A stretch of 64,000 bases of DNA from Arthrobacter sp. CAN_C5. Its GTDB lineage: Bacteria; Actinomycetota; Actinomycetes; Actinomycetales; Micrococcaceae. The DNA lies in contig NZ_JAGGMZ010000001.1 of the NCBI RefSeq assembly GCF_017875735.1, positions 2,790,001 to 2,854,000 on the forward strand, written 5' to 3'. The notes beneath the pieces are model-generated. The model was given only the letters and a program-made list of their open reading frames with translations. It searched no databases and was not told the origin of the DNA. Positions 54,746 to 62,294 of the stretch are shown here, in pieces; within the stretch, counting starts at the first letter, position 1, and each line of letters opens with the position of its first letter. A program made the translations under genes and the position numbers.

Positions 54746-55752
54746 TACCTTTCGAGCCCGCTCAGCGAATTGGGTCGTCCCATGACGCGGTCCACGCCGT
54801 CGAGAATCCGATCCAGGTCGGGCAGGTGATGGAATTCCAGTTTGGAGTACGGGTACGGGATGTCGAAGCCGGTTACCCGGACCGGTGCGTGCTCCAGATA
54901 GTTGAAGCAGCGCTCGGTGATGCTGGCCGCGATTTCCGCGCCCAGCCCACCCGACTGTGCCGCCTCGTGGGTGATCACCAACCGGCCGGTCTTCCGCACC
55001 GACGCCTCGATCGTCGCGAAGTCGATCGGGGCCAGCGACCGCAGGTCGATGACCTCCACTGACAGCCCGTCGTCGGACGCGGCGATCGCTGCGTCCCGCG
55101 CGGTAGGAACCAGCGGGCCGTAGGTCACCAGGGTGACGTCGCTTCCCGGGGAAACCACATGGGCGTCTTCCATGGAGGTCGCTGCGAGGTCGACCGACTC
55201 ATCCACCTCGCCCCTGGCGTGGTACCGCCGCTTCGGCTCGAAGTACAGGACGGGGTCATCGCTGGCGATGGCCTGCTGGATCATCGTGTACGCGTCCTGT
55301 GGATTGGAGACGCTGATGACCCTCAGGCCCGAGGTGTGGGTGAAATAGGCTTCGGGCGATTCCGAGTGATGCTCGGGCGACCCGATGCCGCCACCAAACG
55401 GCACCCGGATGGTGATGGGCATCTTCACGGCACCCTGGGTGCGGTAGTGAAGCTTGGCGACCTGACAGACTATCTGGTCGAAGGCCGGGTAGATGAACCC
55501 GTCGAACTGGATTTCGACCACGGGGCGGTAGCCGCGGTAGGCCATCCCGACGGCGGTCCCCATGATGGCCGATTCCGCCAGCGGAGTGTCCAGCACCCGG
55601 TGCTCGCCGAAGTCCTTCTGCAGCCCCTCGGTGATCCTGAAAACGCCACCCAGCTTGCCGATGTCCTCGCCCATGAGGATCACCTTCGGGTCGTGTTCCA
55701 TTGCCCTGCGCAGGCCGGCGTTGATGGCCCGGCCGAATGTCATGGTGGACAT
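54745..55752 (-). CDS. bkdB: Branched-chain 2-oxoacid dehydrogenase E1 component, beta subunit
   Basis: A 335-residue transketolase-like subunit with GEDIGKLGGVFRITEGL, PLAESAIMGTAVGMAYRG and VPFGGGIGSPEHHSES, which are E1beta hallmarks. It forms the thiamine-diphosphate heterotetramer with E1alpha. The ATG overlaps the E1alpha stop by one base, so the two are translationally coupled. Confidence 0.92.
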   Translation of the reverse strand: MSTMTFGRAINAGLRRAMEHDPKVILMGEDIGKLGGVFRITEGLQKDFGEHRVLDTPLAESAIMGTAVGMAYRGYRPVVEIQFDGFIYPAFDQIVCQVAKLHYRTQGAVKMPITIRVPFGGGIGSPEHHSESPEAYFTHTSGLRVISVSNPQDAYTMIQQAIASDDPVLYFEPKRRYHARGEVDESVDLAATSMEDAHVVSPGSDVTLVTYGPLVPTARDAAIAASDDGLSVEVIDLRSLAPIDFATIEASVRKTGRLVITHEAAQSGGLGAEIAASITERCFNYLEHAPVRVTGFDIPYPYSKLEFHHLPDLDRILDGVDRVMGRPNSLSGLER

Positions 55753-56876
55753 TAGTGGCTTCCTTCCGTGGCTGCGGGGTCCGACTCAAAGGTGGCGAGA
55801 TAACGGCCATAGTTCTCCTGCTGACGGTCCAGCCAGGAGTTGGGGGTGCTGTAGACGTGTTTGAAGACGTCCATCGGCTCGGGCTCGGGCATTTCGATGC
55901 AGCCAGAGCGGAGCTTCGCTGCGACCTCGGCCGCCTTCGTGTTCACCGCCGCCACGAATTCGTCGGTCATCAGGCCCATCGACTGGAGCAGTGTTGCCAA
56001 CCGGGAAATTGGGTCCTTCGCCGCCCAGTCCTCCAGTTCGTTGGCGTCACGGTACTTGGTGGGATCATCGGCGGTGGTGTGGGGTCCCATCCGGTAGGTG
56101 ACGGCTTCGATGAAGCTCGGTCCCCCGCCGGTCCTGGCCCGGTTCAGCGCCTGCCGGGTGACCGCCAGGCAGGCCAGCACGTCGTTGCCGTCGACGCGCA
56201 CCGAGGGGATGCCGAACCCGGGGGCCCGGTTGGCGATCGGAACGTGAGCCTGCAGGCCCACGGGCTCGGAGATTGCCCAGTGGTTGTTCTGGCAGAAGAA
56301 GATGACCGGTGCCTGGTAGCTGGCAGCGAAGACCATTGCCTCGTTGACATCGCCCTGGCTGGTGGCGCCATCCCCGAAGTAGGTGACGGCCACCGAGTCG
56401 GCGCCGTCGTTCTGGATGCCCATCGCGTACCCGGTGGCGTGCAGGGTCTGAGCGCCGATGATGACCTGGGGGGTGGCCATGTTGATGGTGAAGGGATCCC
56501 AGCCCGAGGAGGCGTTGCCCCGCCACACCCGCAGGATGTCGGTGAAATCCACTCCCCGGCAGTAGGCGACGGCGTTCTCCCGGTAGCTGGAGAAGACAAA
56601 GTCGTCCTCGCGGAGCGCGCGGCCGGAGCCGATCTGGGCTGCCTCCTGCCCCAGCAGCGGCGGCCAGAGGGCCAGTTCGCCCTGCCGCTGCAGCGCGGTC
56701 GCCTCGGCATCAATCCGGCGGACCACCACCATGTCCTCGTACAACGCCTGCAGCGCTGGGCCATCGACGTCGGCGACCCACCGGTCGTAGTCACTGTTCT
56801 CCCGCCGGACACCCGAGGGCGAGAGGAGCTGGATCAGCGTGTCTTCCCCGGCGGAAGCGGTGTCATTCAGAGGCAC
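55752..56876 (-). CDS. bkdA: Branched-chain 2-oxoacid dehydrogenase E1 component, alpha subunit
   Basis: A 374-residue ThDP-binding subunit with the cofactor motif GDGATSQGDVNEAM ending in FFCQNN (about 189-220). The substrate loop contains YRMGPHTTADDPTKYR, where E1alpha phosphorylation-loop residues lie in eukaryotic forms. The start is GTG at 56876. It is the first gene of the bkd operon. A perfect Crp/GlxR-type palindrome is upstream and the divergent Lrp gene lies 200 bp away. Confidence 0.92.
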   Translation of the reverse strand: MPLNDTASAGEDTLIQLLSPSGVRRENSDYDRWVADVDGPALQALYEDMVVVRRIDAEATALQRQGELALWPPLLGQEAAQIGSGRALREDDFVFSSYRENAVAYCRGVDFTDILRVWRGNASSGWDPFTINMATPQVIIGAQTLHATGYAMGIQNDGADSVAVTYFGDGATSQGDVNEAMVFAASYQAPVIFFCQNNHWAISEPVGLQAHVPIANRAPGFGIPSVRVDGNDVLACLAVTRQALNRARTGGGPSFIEAVTYRMGPHTTADDPTKYRDANELEDWAAKDPISRLATLLQSMGLMTDEFVAAVNTKAAEVAAKLRSGCIEMPEPEPMDVFKHVYSTPNSWLDRQQENYGRYLATFESDPAATEGSH

Positions 56877-56979
56877 AATTACACAACCTTCATCGATTGG
56901 GTCTTGACCGTGAACGGATCGCTTGGGATCCGTTCGACTGGCCCGACCTTGACCCCTGGGCGTCTTTACCCAAAGATAC

Positions 56980-56995
56980 TGTGACCCTACTCACA
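56980..56995. promoter_or_regulatory. Perfect Crp/GlxR-type site TGTGA-N6-TCACA
   Basis: TGTGA (56980-56984) and TCACA (56991-56995) match the consensus exactly. The site lies 104 bp upstream of the E1alpha start. On the minus strand it directly precedes TATCTT (complement of 56973-56978), a possible -10, so it would sit inside the promoter spacer and could repress. Confidence 0.75.
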
Positions 56996-57070
56996 GGGCC
57001 CATCGAGCACAACCGATCTTCGTTTGACTGAGCAGAATGCCCGATATTGACGACGGCGGCCGTGTTAGCA

Positions 57071-57085
57071 TTGCGCATTATGCAA
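57071..57085. promoter_or_regulatory. Lrp/AsnC-like TTGC...GCAA dyad over the bkdR start
   Basis: TTGC at 57071 and GCAA at 57082-57085 form an imperfect 15-bp dyad that covers the ATG at 57080. Lrp/AsnC regulators often bind such A/T-spaced inverted elements and control their own genes, but the match is short. Confidence 0.4.
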
Positions 57086-57556
57086 CCCTTGGATTCCACC
57101 GACACCCGCCTCCTGATTGCGCTGGCGAAAGACCCGCGACGCACGGTGGTGGCGCTGGCCCAGAAGTTGGGGCTATCGCGCAATACGGTGCAGGCTCGGA
57201 TGGCCCAACTGGAGAAGAAGTCGGTGTTCCTCTCCTTCGAGCGTCGGATCAATCCGGTTGCGCTCGGCTACCCGTTGATGGCGTTTATTCACGTGCATGT
57301 GCAGCAGCAGAAGCTGGCGACCATCACCGAGCAGCTCGCCGGCATCCCCGAAGTGCTGGAAGCCTACGGGCTGACCGGCCAAGCCGACATCCTGGTCAGG
57401 GTGGTCTGTGCCGACGCGGAGGACCTGTTCAGGATCAACGGAAAAATCCTCGGCTGTGACGGCGTGGAACGGTGCGACACCTCCCTGGCCATGGGCGAGC
57501 TGGTCCCCTTCCGGGTGGAGCCGCTGCTGGAACGGGGCCCCCGGGCCTCAAGCTAG
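57080..57556 (+). CDS. bkdR: Lrp/AsnC family regulator, probable BkdR
   Basis: From the ATG at 57080 the protein has 158 residues: an N-terminal helix-turn-helix (LDSTDTRLLIALAKDPRRTV to NTVQARMAQLEKK) and a C-terminal RAM/ligand domain (about 70-145) with VLEAYGLTGQADILVRVVC. Divergent orientation to the BCKDH operon matches BkdR of Pseudomonas, an Lrp-type activator of bkd responding to branched-chain amino acids. The gene is likely leaderless or has a very short leader, since no Shine-Dalgarno is visible. A longer frame from 57047 adds eleven residues without support. Confidence 0.88.
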   Translation: MQPLDSTDTRLLIALAKDPRRTVVALAQKLGLSRNTVQARMAQLEKKSVFLSFERRINPVALGYPLMAFIHVHVQQQKLATITEQLAGIPEVLEAYGLTGQADILVRVVCADAEDLFRINGKILGCDGVERCDTSLAMGELVPFRVEPLLERGPRASS

Positions 57557-57623
57557 GCCCCCACCCGGAGCAAGCTAGCCCGCCCATAGCAACAGGGTCA
57601 AGCTAAGCCCCCACGCAGAGCAA
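57548..57623. repeat. Direct repeat pair spanning the bkdR stop codon
   Basis: Two 26-bp copies (57548-57573 and 57598-57623) of TCAAGCTA-GCCCCCAC-type sequence differ at three positions and are spaced 50 bp apart. The first copy contains the last codons and stop of bkdR. A further partial copy, GCAAGCTAGCCC, lies between them. Confidence 0.65.
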
Positions 57624-57659
57624 CAGGCCGGTCCGAAAGGTATCGGACCGGCCTGTTGC
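57620..57659. terminator. Bidirectional terminator with 17-bp perfect stem
   Basis: GCAACAGGCCGGTCCGA pairs exactly with its complement around the six-base loop AAGGTA. It lies between the convergent bkdR and symporter genes. Confidence 0.85.
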
Positions 57660-57684
57660 CAGTGAGACGTCCGCGAAGACCGAC

Positions 57685-59307
57685 CTAGTGTTCGGTGGCC
57701 TTTTCCGCGCCGACCCCGGTAAGGGACCTGACTTCCATTTCCGCCTGCTTCTGCGGATCCTCGGTGGTCTTGGCCAGGACGCTACCCAGCCAGCCGAGGA
57801 AGAACGCGAGCGGGATGGAAACGATGCCCGGGTTGTTCAGCGGGAACAGGACGAAGTCGGCGCCCTGGATCATCGAGGTTTCCCGGCCCGAGACAACCGG
57901 CGAGAAGGCGATGAGCAGCATTGCCGACCCAAGTCCGCCGTACATGCTCCAGATTGCACCCTGGGTGTTGAAGCGCTTCCAGAAGAGCGAGTAGAGGATG
58001 GTGGGCAGGTTGGCACTGGCTGCGACAGCGAAGGCCAGGGCGACCAGGAAGGCGATGTTCTGCCCCTGGGCGCCGATGCCGCCAAGGATGGACAGGATCC
58101 CGATGACGACGACGGTGCGTCGTGCCACCTTCACCTCACCGTCGGGGTCAAGGTTGCCCTTGCGGATCACGTTCGCGTAGATGTCGTGGGCGAAGGATGC
58201 CGCTGCGGTGATCGTCAGTCCGGCAACCACCGCGAGGATGGTGGCGAAGGCGACCGCCGAAATCACGCCGAGCAGGATTGGTCCGCCCAGTTCGAACGCG
58301 AGCAGCGGTGCCGCCGAGTTGACTCCACCGGGGGCGGCGGTGATGCGGTCGGCGCCGATGAGGGCACCTGCACCGTAACCGAGCACCAGGGTGAACAGGT
58401 AGAACCCGCCGATGAGCCAAATGGCCCACACCACTGAGCGGCGGGCTTCCTTGGCAGTCGGCACCGTGTAGAACCGCATCAGGACGTGAGGCAGTGCAGC
58501 CGTACCGAGGACCAGCGCCAGGGCGAGCGAGACGAAGTCCAGCTGCGACGTGGAGCTGACCCCGTACTGAAGGCCCGGGTTGATGATCTCGGGGTTGCCC
58601 GCGGTCTCCATCGCGGCACCGAGCAGGGTGGACAGGTTGAAGTTGTGGATTGCGAGGACCCAGATGGTCATCACGAACGCGCCGGTGATCAGCATGACGG
58701 CCTTGATGATCTGCACCCAGGTGGTGCCCTTCATGCCGCCGATCAGTACATAGACGATCATCAGCCCGCCGACGACGGTGATCACCAGGGACTGGCCGAT
58801 CCGGTCGTCGATTCCCAGCAGAAGCGACACCAGTCCGCCCGCGCCGGCCATCTGCGCCAGCAGGTAGAAGAAGCAGACGGCAAGGGTGGTGATGGCGGCA
58901 GCAATGCGCACCGGACGCTGGCGCAGCCGGAACGACAGGACGTCGGCCATGGTGAACTTGCCCGTGTTGCGCAGCAGTTCGGCGACGAGCAGCAGCGCTA
59001 CCAGCCAGGCGACGAGGAAGCCGATGGAGTAGAGGAAGCCGTCGTAGCCGTTGATGGCGATGGCACCGACGATGCCGAGGAACGACGCCGCCGACAGGTA
59101 GTCGCCCGCAATGGCGGTACCGTTCTGCGGTCCGCTGAAGGACCGGCCGGCCGCGTAGTAGTCGGCGGCGGTCTTGGTATTACGGCTTGCCCGGAGCACG
59201 ATCACCAGGGTGACGGCGACGAACAGACCGAAAATGGTCATGTTCAGCCACGGCTCACCAACCTGGGTGCTCTCGACCGTCTGCATCGGCAGGGACAGCG
59301 GCATCAT
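57685..59307 (-). CDS. Sodium:solute symporter family transporter (acetate/monocarboxylate type, ActP/MctC-like)
   Basis: A 540-residue member of the SSS family with about 13 hydrophobic segments and AGRSFSGPQNGTAIAGDYLSAASFLGIVG near the N-terminus, the pattern of ActP/MctC. HVLMRFYTVPTAKEARRS is also typical. It would take up acetate, propionate or pyruvate with sodium or protons. Its ATG overlaps the DUF485 gene stop by four bases, as in the conserved yjcH-actP pair. A Crp/GlxR-type site lies upstream of the operon. Confidence 0.9.
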   Translation of the reverse strand: MMPLSLPMQTVESTQVGEPWLNMTIFGLFVAVTLVIVLRASRNTKTAADYYAAGRSFSGPQNGTAIAGDYLSAASFLGIVGAIAINGYDGFLYSIGFLVAWLVALLLVAELLRNTGKFTMADVLSFRLRQRPVRIAAAITTLAVCFFYLLAQMAGAGGLVSLLLGIDDRIGQSLVITVVGGLMIVYVLIGGMKGTTWVQIIKAVMLITGAFVMTIWVLAIHNFNLSTLLGAAMETAGNPEIINPGLQYGVSSTSQLDFVSLALALVLGTAALPHVLMRFYTVPTAKEARRSVVWAIWLIGGFYLFTLVLGYGAGALIGADRITAAPGGVNSAAPLLAFELGGPILLGVISAVAFATILAVVAGLTITAAASFAHDIYANVIRKGNLDPDGEVKVARRTVVVIGILSILGGIGAQGQNIAFLVALAFAVAASANLPTILYSLFWKRFNTQGAIWSMYGGLGSAMLLIAFSPVVSGRETSMIQGADFVLFPLNNPGIVSIPLAFFLGWLGSVLAKTTEDPQKQAEMEVRSLTGVGAEKATEH

Positions 59308-59687
59308 TTGTTCGCTCCTGGCTTTTCGACGAAGATCTCCGGTGCGGTGACCTCAAGCTCGTGGCGGATGTCCGCGGCGATCGGGTCCAGCTTCCGGTTG
59401 GCGTAGGTGACGTACCCCATGGTGATGGCGAAGGTGGTGACGAACTGCAGCAGCCCCATGATCAGGCCGATGTTGATGTTTCCCCAGACCGGGGTCGACA
59501 TGAAGTCGGTGGCGTAGGACGCCAGCAGTACATACAGGAAATACCAGAGCAGAAAGAAGACCGCCATTGGGAAAACGAAGCTGCGGTGGCGCTTCCGTAG
59601 CTCCTTGAACTGGGGATTCTGCTGATATGCGGTGAAGTCGACGGGCGCTGCTGTATGAGCGTCCGGCGGCGATGGCTCGGTAGCCAT
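59304..59687 (-). CDS. DUF485 membrane protein (YjcH-like), partner of the symporter
   Basis: From the ATG at 59687 (GAGGAGG upstream) the protein has 127 residues with two transmembrane helices (about 46-66 and 79-102). The DUF485 pattern is seen in FKELRKRHRSFVFPMAVFF and FLYVLLASYATDFM. DUF485 proteins are nearly always encoded with an acetate-type symporter and may assist it; their exact job is unknown. A second 127-residue relative lies at 61908-62291. Confidence 0.88.
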   Translation of the reverse strand: MATEPSPPDAHTAAPVDFTAYQQNPQFKELRKRHRSFVFPMAVFFLLWYFLYVLLASYATDFMSTPVWGNINIGLIMGLLQFVTTFAITMGYVTYANRKLDPIAADIRHELEVTAPEIFVEKPGANK

Positions 59688-59764
59688 GATTCCTCCTCGT
59701 TGAGAACGTCTTCCGCGCCAGGCCGACTCCGAAGGGTCCAGGAGTTGCATCGGTCGCGTAAAGG

Positions 59765-59780
59765 TGTGACTCCCATCACC
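59765..59780. promoter_or_regulatory. Crp/GlxR-type site TGTGA-N6-TCACC
   Basis: Nine of ten consensus positions match, 77 bp upstream of the DUF485-symporter operon start. Carbon-source uptake under Crp/GlxR control is well known in corynebacteria; here it is inferred from the motif. Confidence 0.65.
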
Positions 59781-59924
59781 ATGGGCCCTCCGGGCGCAGT
59801 TCTCCAATACCGCAGGACCGCTCATCGCCCAGTGAACACTCACTTGCGGTGAGCGGCCACCTCCTGCGGCGAATGGAAGCCCCAGGAGCCGCTGGGGAGC
59901 GCCGCCGACGGCTACTGTAGAGCA

Positions 59925-61115
59925 ATGTTCAGCACCGCCGTCGACACCGCCCTGGTGGGCGCCATTGTTGTCCTCACGATCGCGGTGGTCGCGGGCCTGG
60001 GATTCAAACTCTCCCGGTCCTACCGCGATCTAGGATCCGACGCCGACCGTGCCACCTACGCCACCCTCCATACTGCGGCGCTCGCCTCGGAGCATCTCCG
60101 TGCCGGCCTGACCGCCGCCGGGGCGTCAAAGGCCAGCAAGCATCTGCGGAGCCTCCTGCGGTGTGACACCCTCCTGATGACCGACGAGAATGCGGTACTC
60201 GCCTGGGACGGCGGCCGGGAGCAGCCCGCCCAGATCATGGAGCTGGTGCAGCAGGTGCTCGCCAGCGGCCGCACCCAGATTTTCAGGGAGGCCCAGCTTG
60301 GCGACCCCGGCGCGGTCCCCGGCGACGGACAGCTGGTGATCTCACCCATCCGGGTCGACAACCGGGTGGTGGGCACCGTGGGTGCGTTCGCGCCCTATGT
60401 GAATGCGGGGCTGGTGCGTGCCGCCAATGAAGTGGCCGGCTGGGTGTCCACCCAGGTGGAGCTCGCCGAGCTCGACTCCTCCAGGACACTACTGATGGAA
60501 GCTGAGGTACGCGCACTGCGCGCCCAGATCAGCCCCCACTTCATCTACAACTCCCTGAACGCCATCGCGTCCTTCATCAACACCGATCCGACCCGAGCCC
60601 GGGAGCTGGTGGTGGAGTTCGCCGATTTCACCAGGTACTCCTTCCGGCGGCACGGCGACTTCACCACGGTTGCCGAGGAACTGAAGTCGATCGACCGGTA
60701 CCTGCTGTTGGAGCGGGCTCGGTTCGGGGACCGGCTGAAGGTCAGCCTGGAGATTGGCCCCGAGGTGTTGAGCACAGTGATTCCTTTCCTCAGCCTGCAA
60801 CCCCTGGTGGAGAACGCGGTCCGCCATGGTCTGGAATCCACTGATGGGAGGGGCCACATCACCATCACTGCCCACGACGCCGGCGCGTTCGCCGAGGTCA
60901 CCATCGAGGACGACGGCGTGGGGATCGACCCCGACTATCTGCGTTCGGTCCTGGCCGGGCGTACCGAAGGGGTGCACGTGGGTCTACGGAACGTGGATCA
61001 GCGGCTGCGCCAGGTCTACGGCGAGGACCACGGGCTCACTATCGACACAGCGGTCGGTGCGGGAACCATGATCACCCTGCGGATCCCGAAGTCGCAACCC
61101 GACCACCACACCTGA
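59925..61115 (+). CDS. LytS/YehU-type sensor histidine kinase
   Basis: The 396-residue kinase has a single N-terminal membrane segment (about 8-28), a GAF-like sensing region (about 50-180) and the His_kinase domain. His205 in AQISPHFIYNSLNAI is the phosphoacceptor; the N-box is VENAVRHGLE and the G-box EDDGVGIDP. Unlike LytS or BtsS it lacks the multi-helix sensor, so the signal is probably cytoplasmic. TACTGT six bases before the ATG may be a -10, giving a leaderless message. The LytTR regulator follows and the two form a pair. Confidence 0.9.
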   Translation: MFSTAVDTALVGAIVVLTIAVVAGLGFKLSRSYRDLGSDADRATYATLHTAALASEHLRAGLTAAGASKASKHLRSLLRCDTLLMTDENAVLAWDGGREQPAQIMELVQQVLASGRTQIFREAQLGDPGAVPGDGQLVISPIRVDNRVVGTVGAFAPYVNAGLVRAANEVAGWVSTQVELAELDSSRTLLMEAEVRALRAQISPHFIYNSLNAIASFINTDPTRARELVVEFADFTRYSFRRHGDFTTVAEELKSIDRYLLLERARFGDRLKVSLEIGPEVLSTVIPFLSLQPLVENAVRHGLESTDGRGHITITAHDAGAFAEVTIEDDGVGIDPDYLRSVLAGRTEGVHVGLRNVDQRLRQVYGEDHGLTIDTAVGAGTMITLRIPKSQPDHHT

Positions 61116-61162
61116 GCACGTCGGTCACCCGGTGGGCCGGTGGGACGCGTAATCTGGAGCGC

Positions 61163-61897
61163 ATGGTCAATGTTGTCATCGCCGACGATGAGCTCCCCGC
61201 AGTCGAGGAACTGGCTTTTCTGCTCGCCAAGGATGCCCGGATCGGTACCATCCACCGCGCGTCGAGCGGCGCCGAGGCGCTGCGCGCTCTGGAGACCCAC
61301 GACGTTGATGCCCTGTTCCTGGACATCCACATGCCTGCCCTCTCGGGCCTGGACATTGCCCGGGTGATCTCGCGGTTCAGCCGGCCGCCCGCCGTCGTCT
61401 TCGTAACCGCCGACGAGGACAGGGCACTGGAGGCGTTCGACCTCCGTGCGGTCGACTACCTGCTCAAGCCGGTCCGGATGGAACGCCTCGCCGAATCGGT
61501 GCGGCGGATTTGCGAACTTATCGAGGCGGGCAAGGATGGCACCGCCGCCGCACCCGACGTGATCACCGTTGACCAGGGCGGCATCAGCCGGATGATCAGA
61601 CGAGACGAGGTCCGCTATGTCCAGGCACAGGGTGACTACGCCCGGCTGCACACCGCCGAGTCGAGCTACCTGATCCGGATTCCCCTGAACGACCTGGAAC
61701 ACCAGTGGGCCGAGGCGGGCTTCCTGCGCATCCACCGCTCCTATCTGGTGGCGATGAACCAGGTCCAGCAGGTCAAGATTGGTGCCGGCCGGGCGTCCCT
61801 GCTGGTGGGCGACGCCGAGCTTCCTGTCAGCCGCCGGCATCTGCCCGTGGTGCGGGACAAGCTTGAAGCGACCCGCCTCCGGCCCCGGCAGCAGTGA
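61163..61897 (+). CDS. LytTR-type response regulator
   Basis: A 244-residue regulator with a receiver domain: acidic pocket in IADDE, phosphoacceptor Asp54 in LFLDIHMP and Lys104 region in DYLLKPVRME. A C-terminal LytTR DNA-binding domain (about 135-240) contains RYVQAQGDYARLHTAESSYLIR and LRIHRSYLVAMNQV. LytTR proteins bind paired direct repeats upstream of targets, often a neighbouring transporter. Two transporter genes follow at once, so it likely controls symporter expression in this locus. Confidence 0.92.
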   Translation: MVNVVIADDELPAVEELAFLLAKDARIGTIHRASSGAEALRALETHDVDALFLDIHMPALSGLDIARVISRFSRPPAVVFVTADEDRALEAFDLRAVDYLLKPVRMERLAESVRRICELIEAGKDGTAAAPDVITVDQGGISRMIRRDEVRYVQAQGDYARLHTAESSYLIRIPLNDLEHQWAEAGFLRIHRSYLVAMNQVQQVKIGAGRASLLVGDAELPVSRRHLPVVRDKLEATRLRPRQQ

Positions 61898-61907
61898 GGT
61901 GGACCCC

Positions 61908-62291
61908 GTGAACCCCGCTGAGGGTCCACCCCAGCGGGTCCGGGTGACGGCGCCGCGTAGCGCAGCCCGGCTGCACCCCGGCTCCTACCCGGTGACCCGG
62001 GAAATGGCCGAGCAATCGGAGGTGGGAGAACTGTTTGTCAGGTCGCTGATCCGCTCGCAGTTCCGGCTGGCCGTCGTGGTGGCGTCGGGTTTCCTGGTCA
62101 TCCTGATCAGCATTCCGTTGCTGCTGGCCGTTTTCCCGCAGATCGGCGACCTGTCAGTCTTTACGGTACCGGTGCCCTGGCTGCTGCTGGGGGTGGGGGT
62201 ATACCCGCTGGTCATCAGCTGCGCTGCCCTCTATGTGCGCAGTGCGTCCCGCAACGAGATGCGCTTCAGGGACCTGGTCGATGAGGAGTAG
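61908..62291 (+). CDS. DUF485-like membrane protein, second copy
   Basis: A 127-residue protein with two hydrophobic helices (about 59-81 and 90-112) and a basic N-terminal half. It has the size and two-helix layout of the DUF485 partner at 59304-59687, and the symporter gene follows three bases later. The GTG at 61908 was chosen because GAGGTG lies six bases upstream; a GTG at 61899 is possible. Sequence identity to DUF485 is weak, so the family call rests partly on context. Confidence 0.7.
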   Translation: MNPAEGPPQRVRVTAPRSAARLHPGSYPVTREMAEQSEVGELFVRSLIRSQFRLAVVVASGFLVILISIPLLLAVFPQIGDLSVFTVPVPWLLLGVGVYPLVISCAALYVRSASRNEMRFRDLVDEE

Positions 62292-62294
62292 GTT

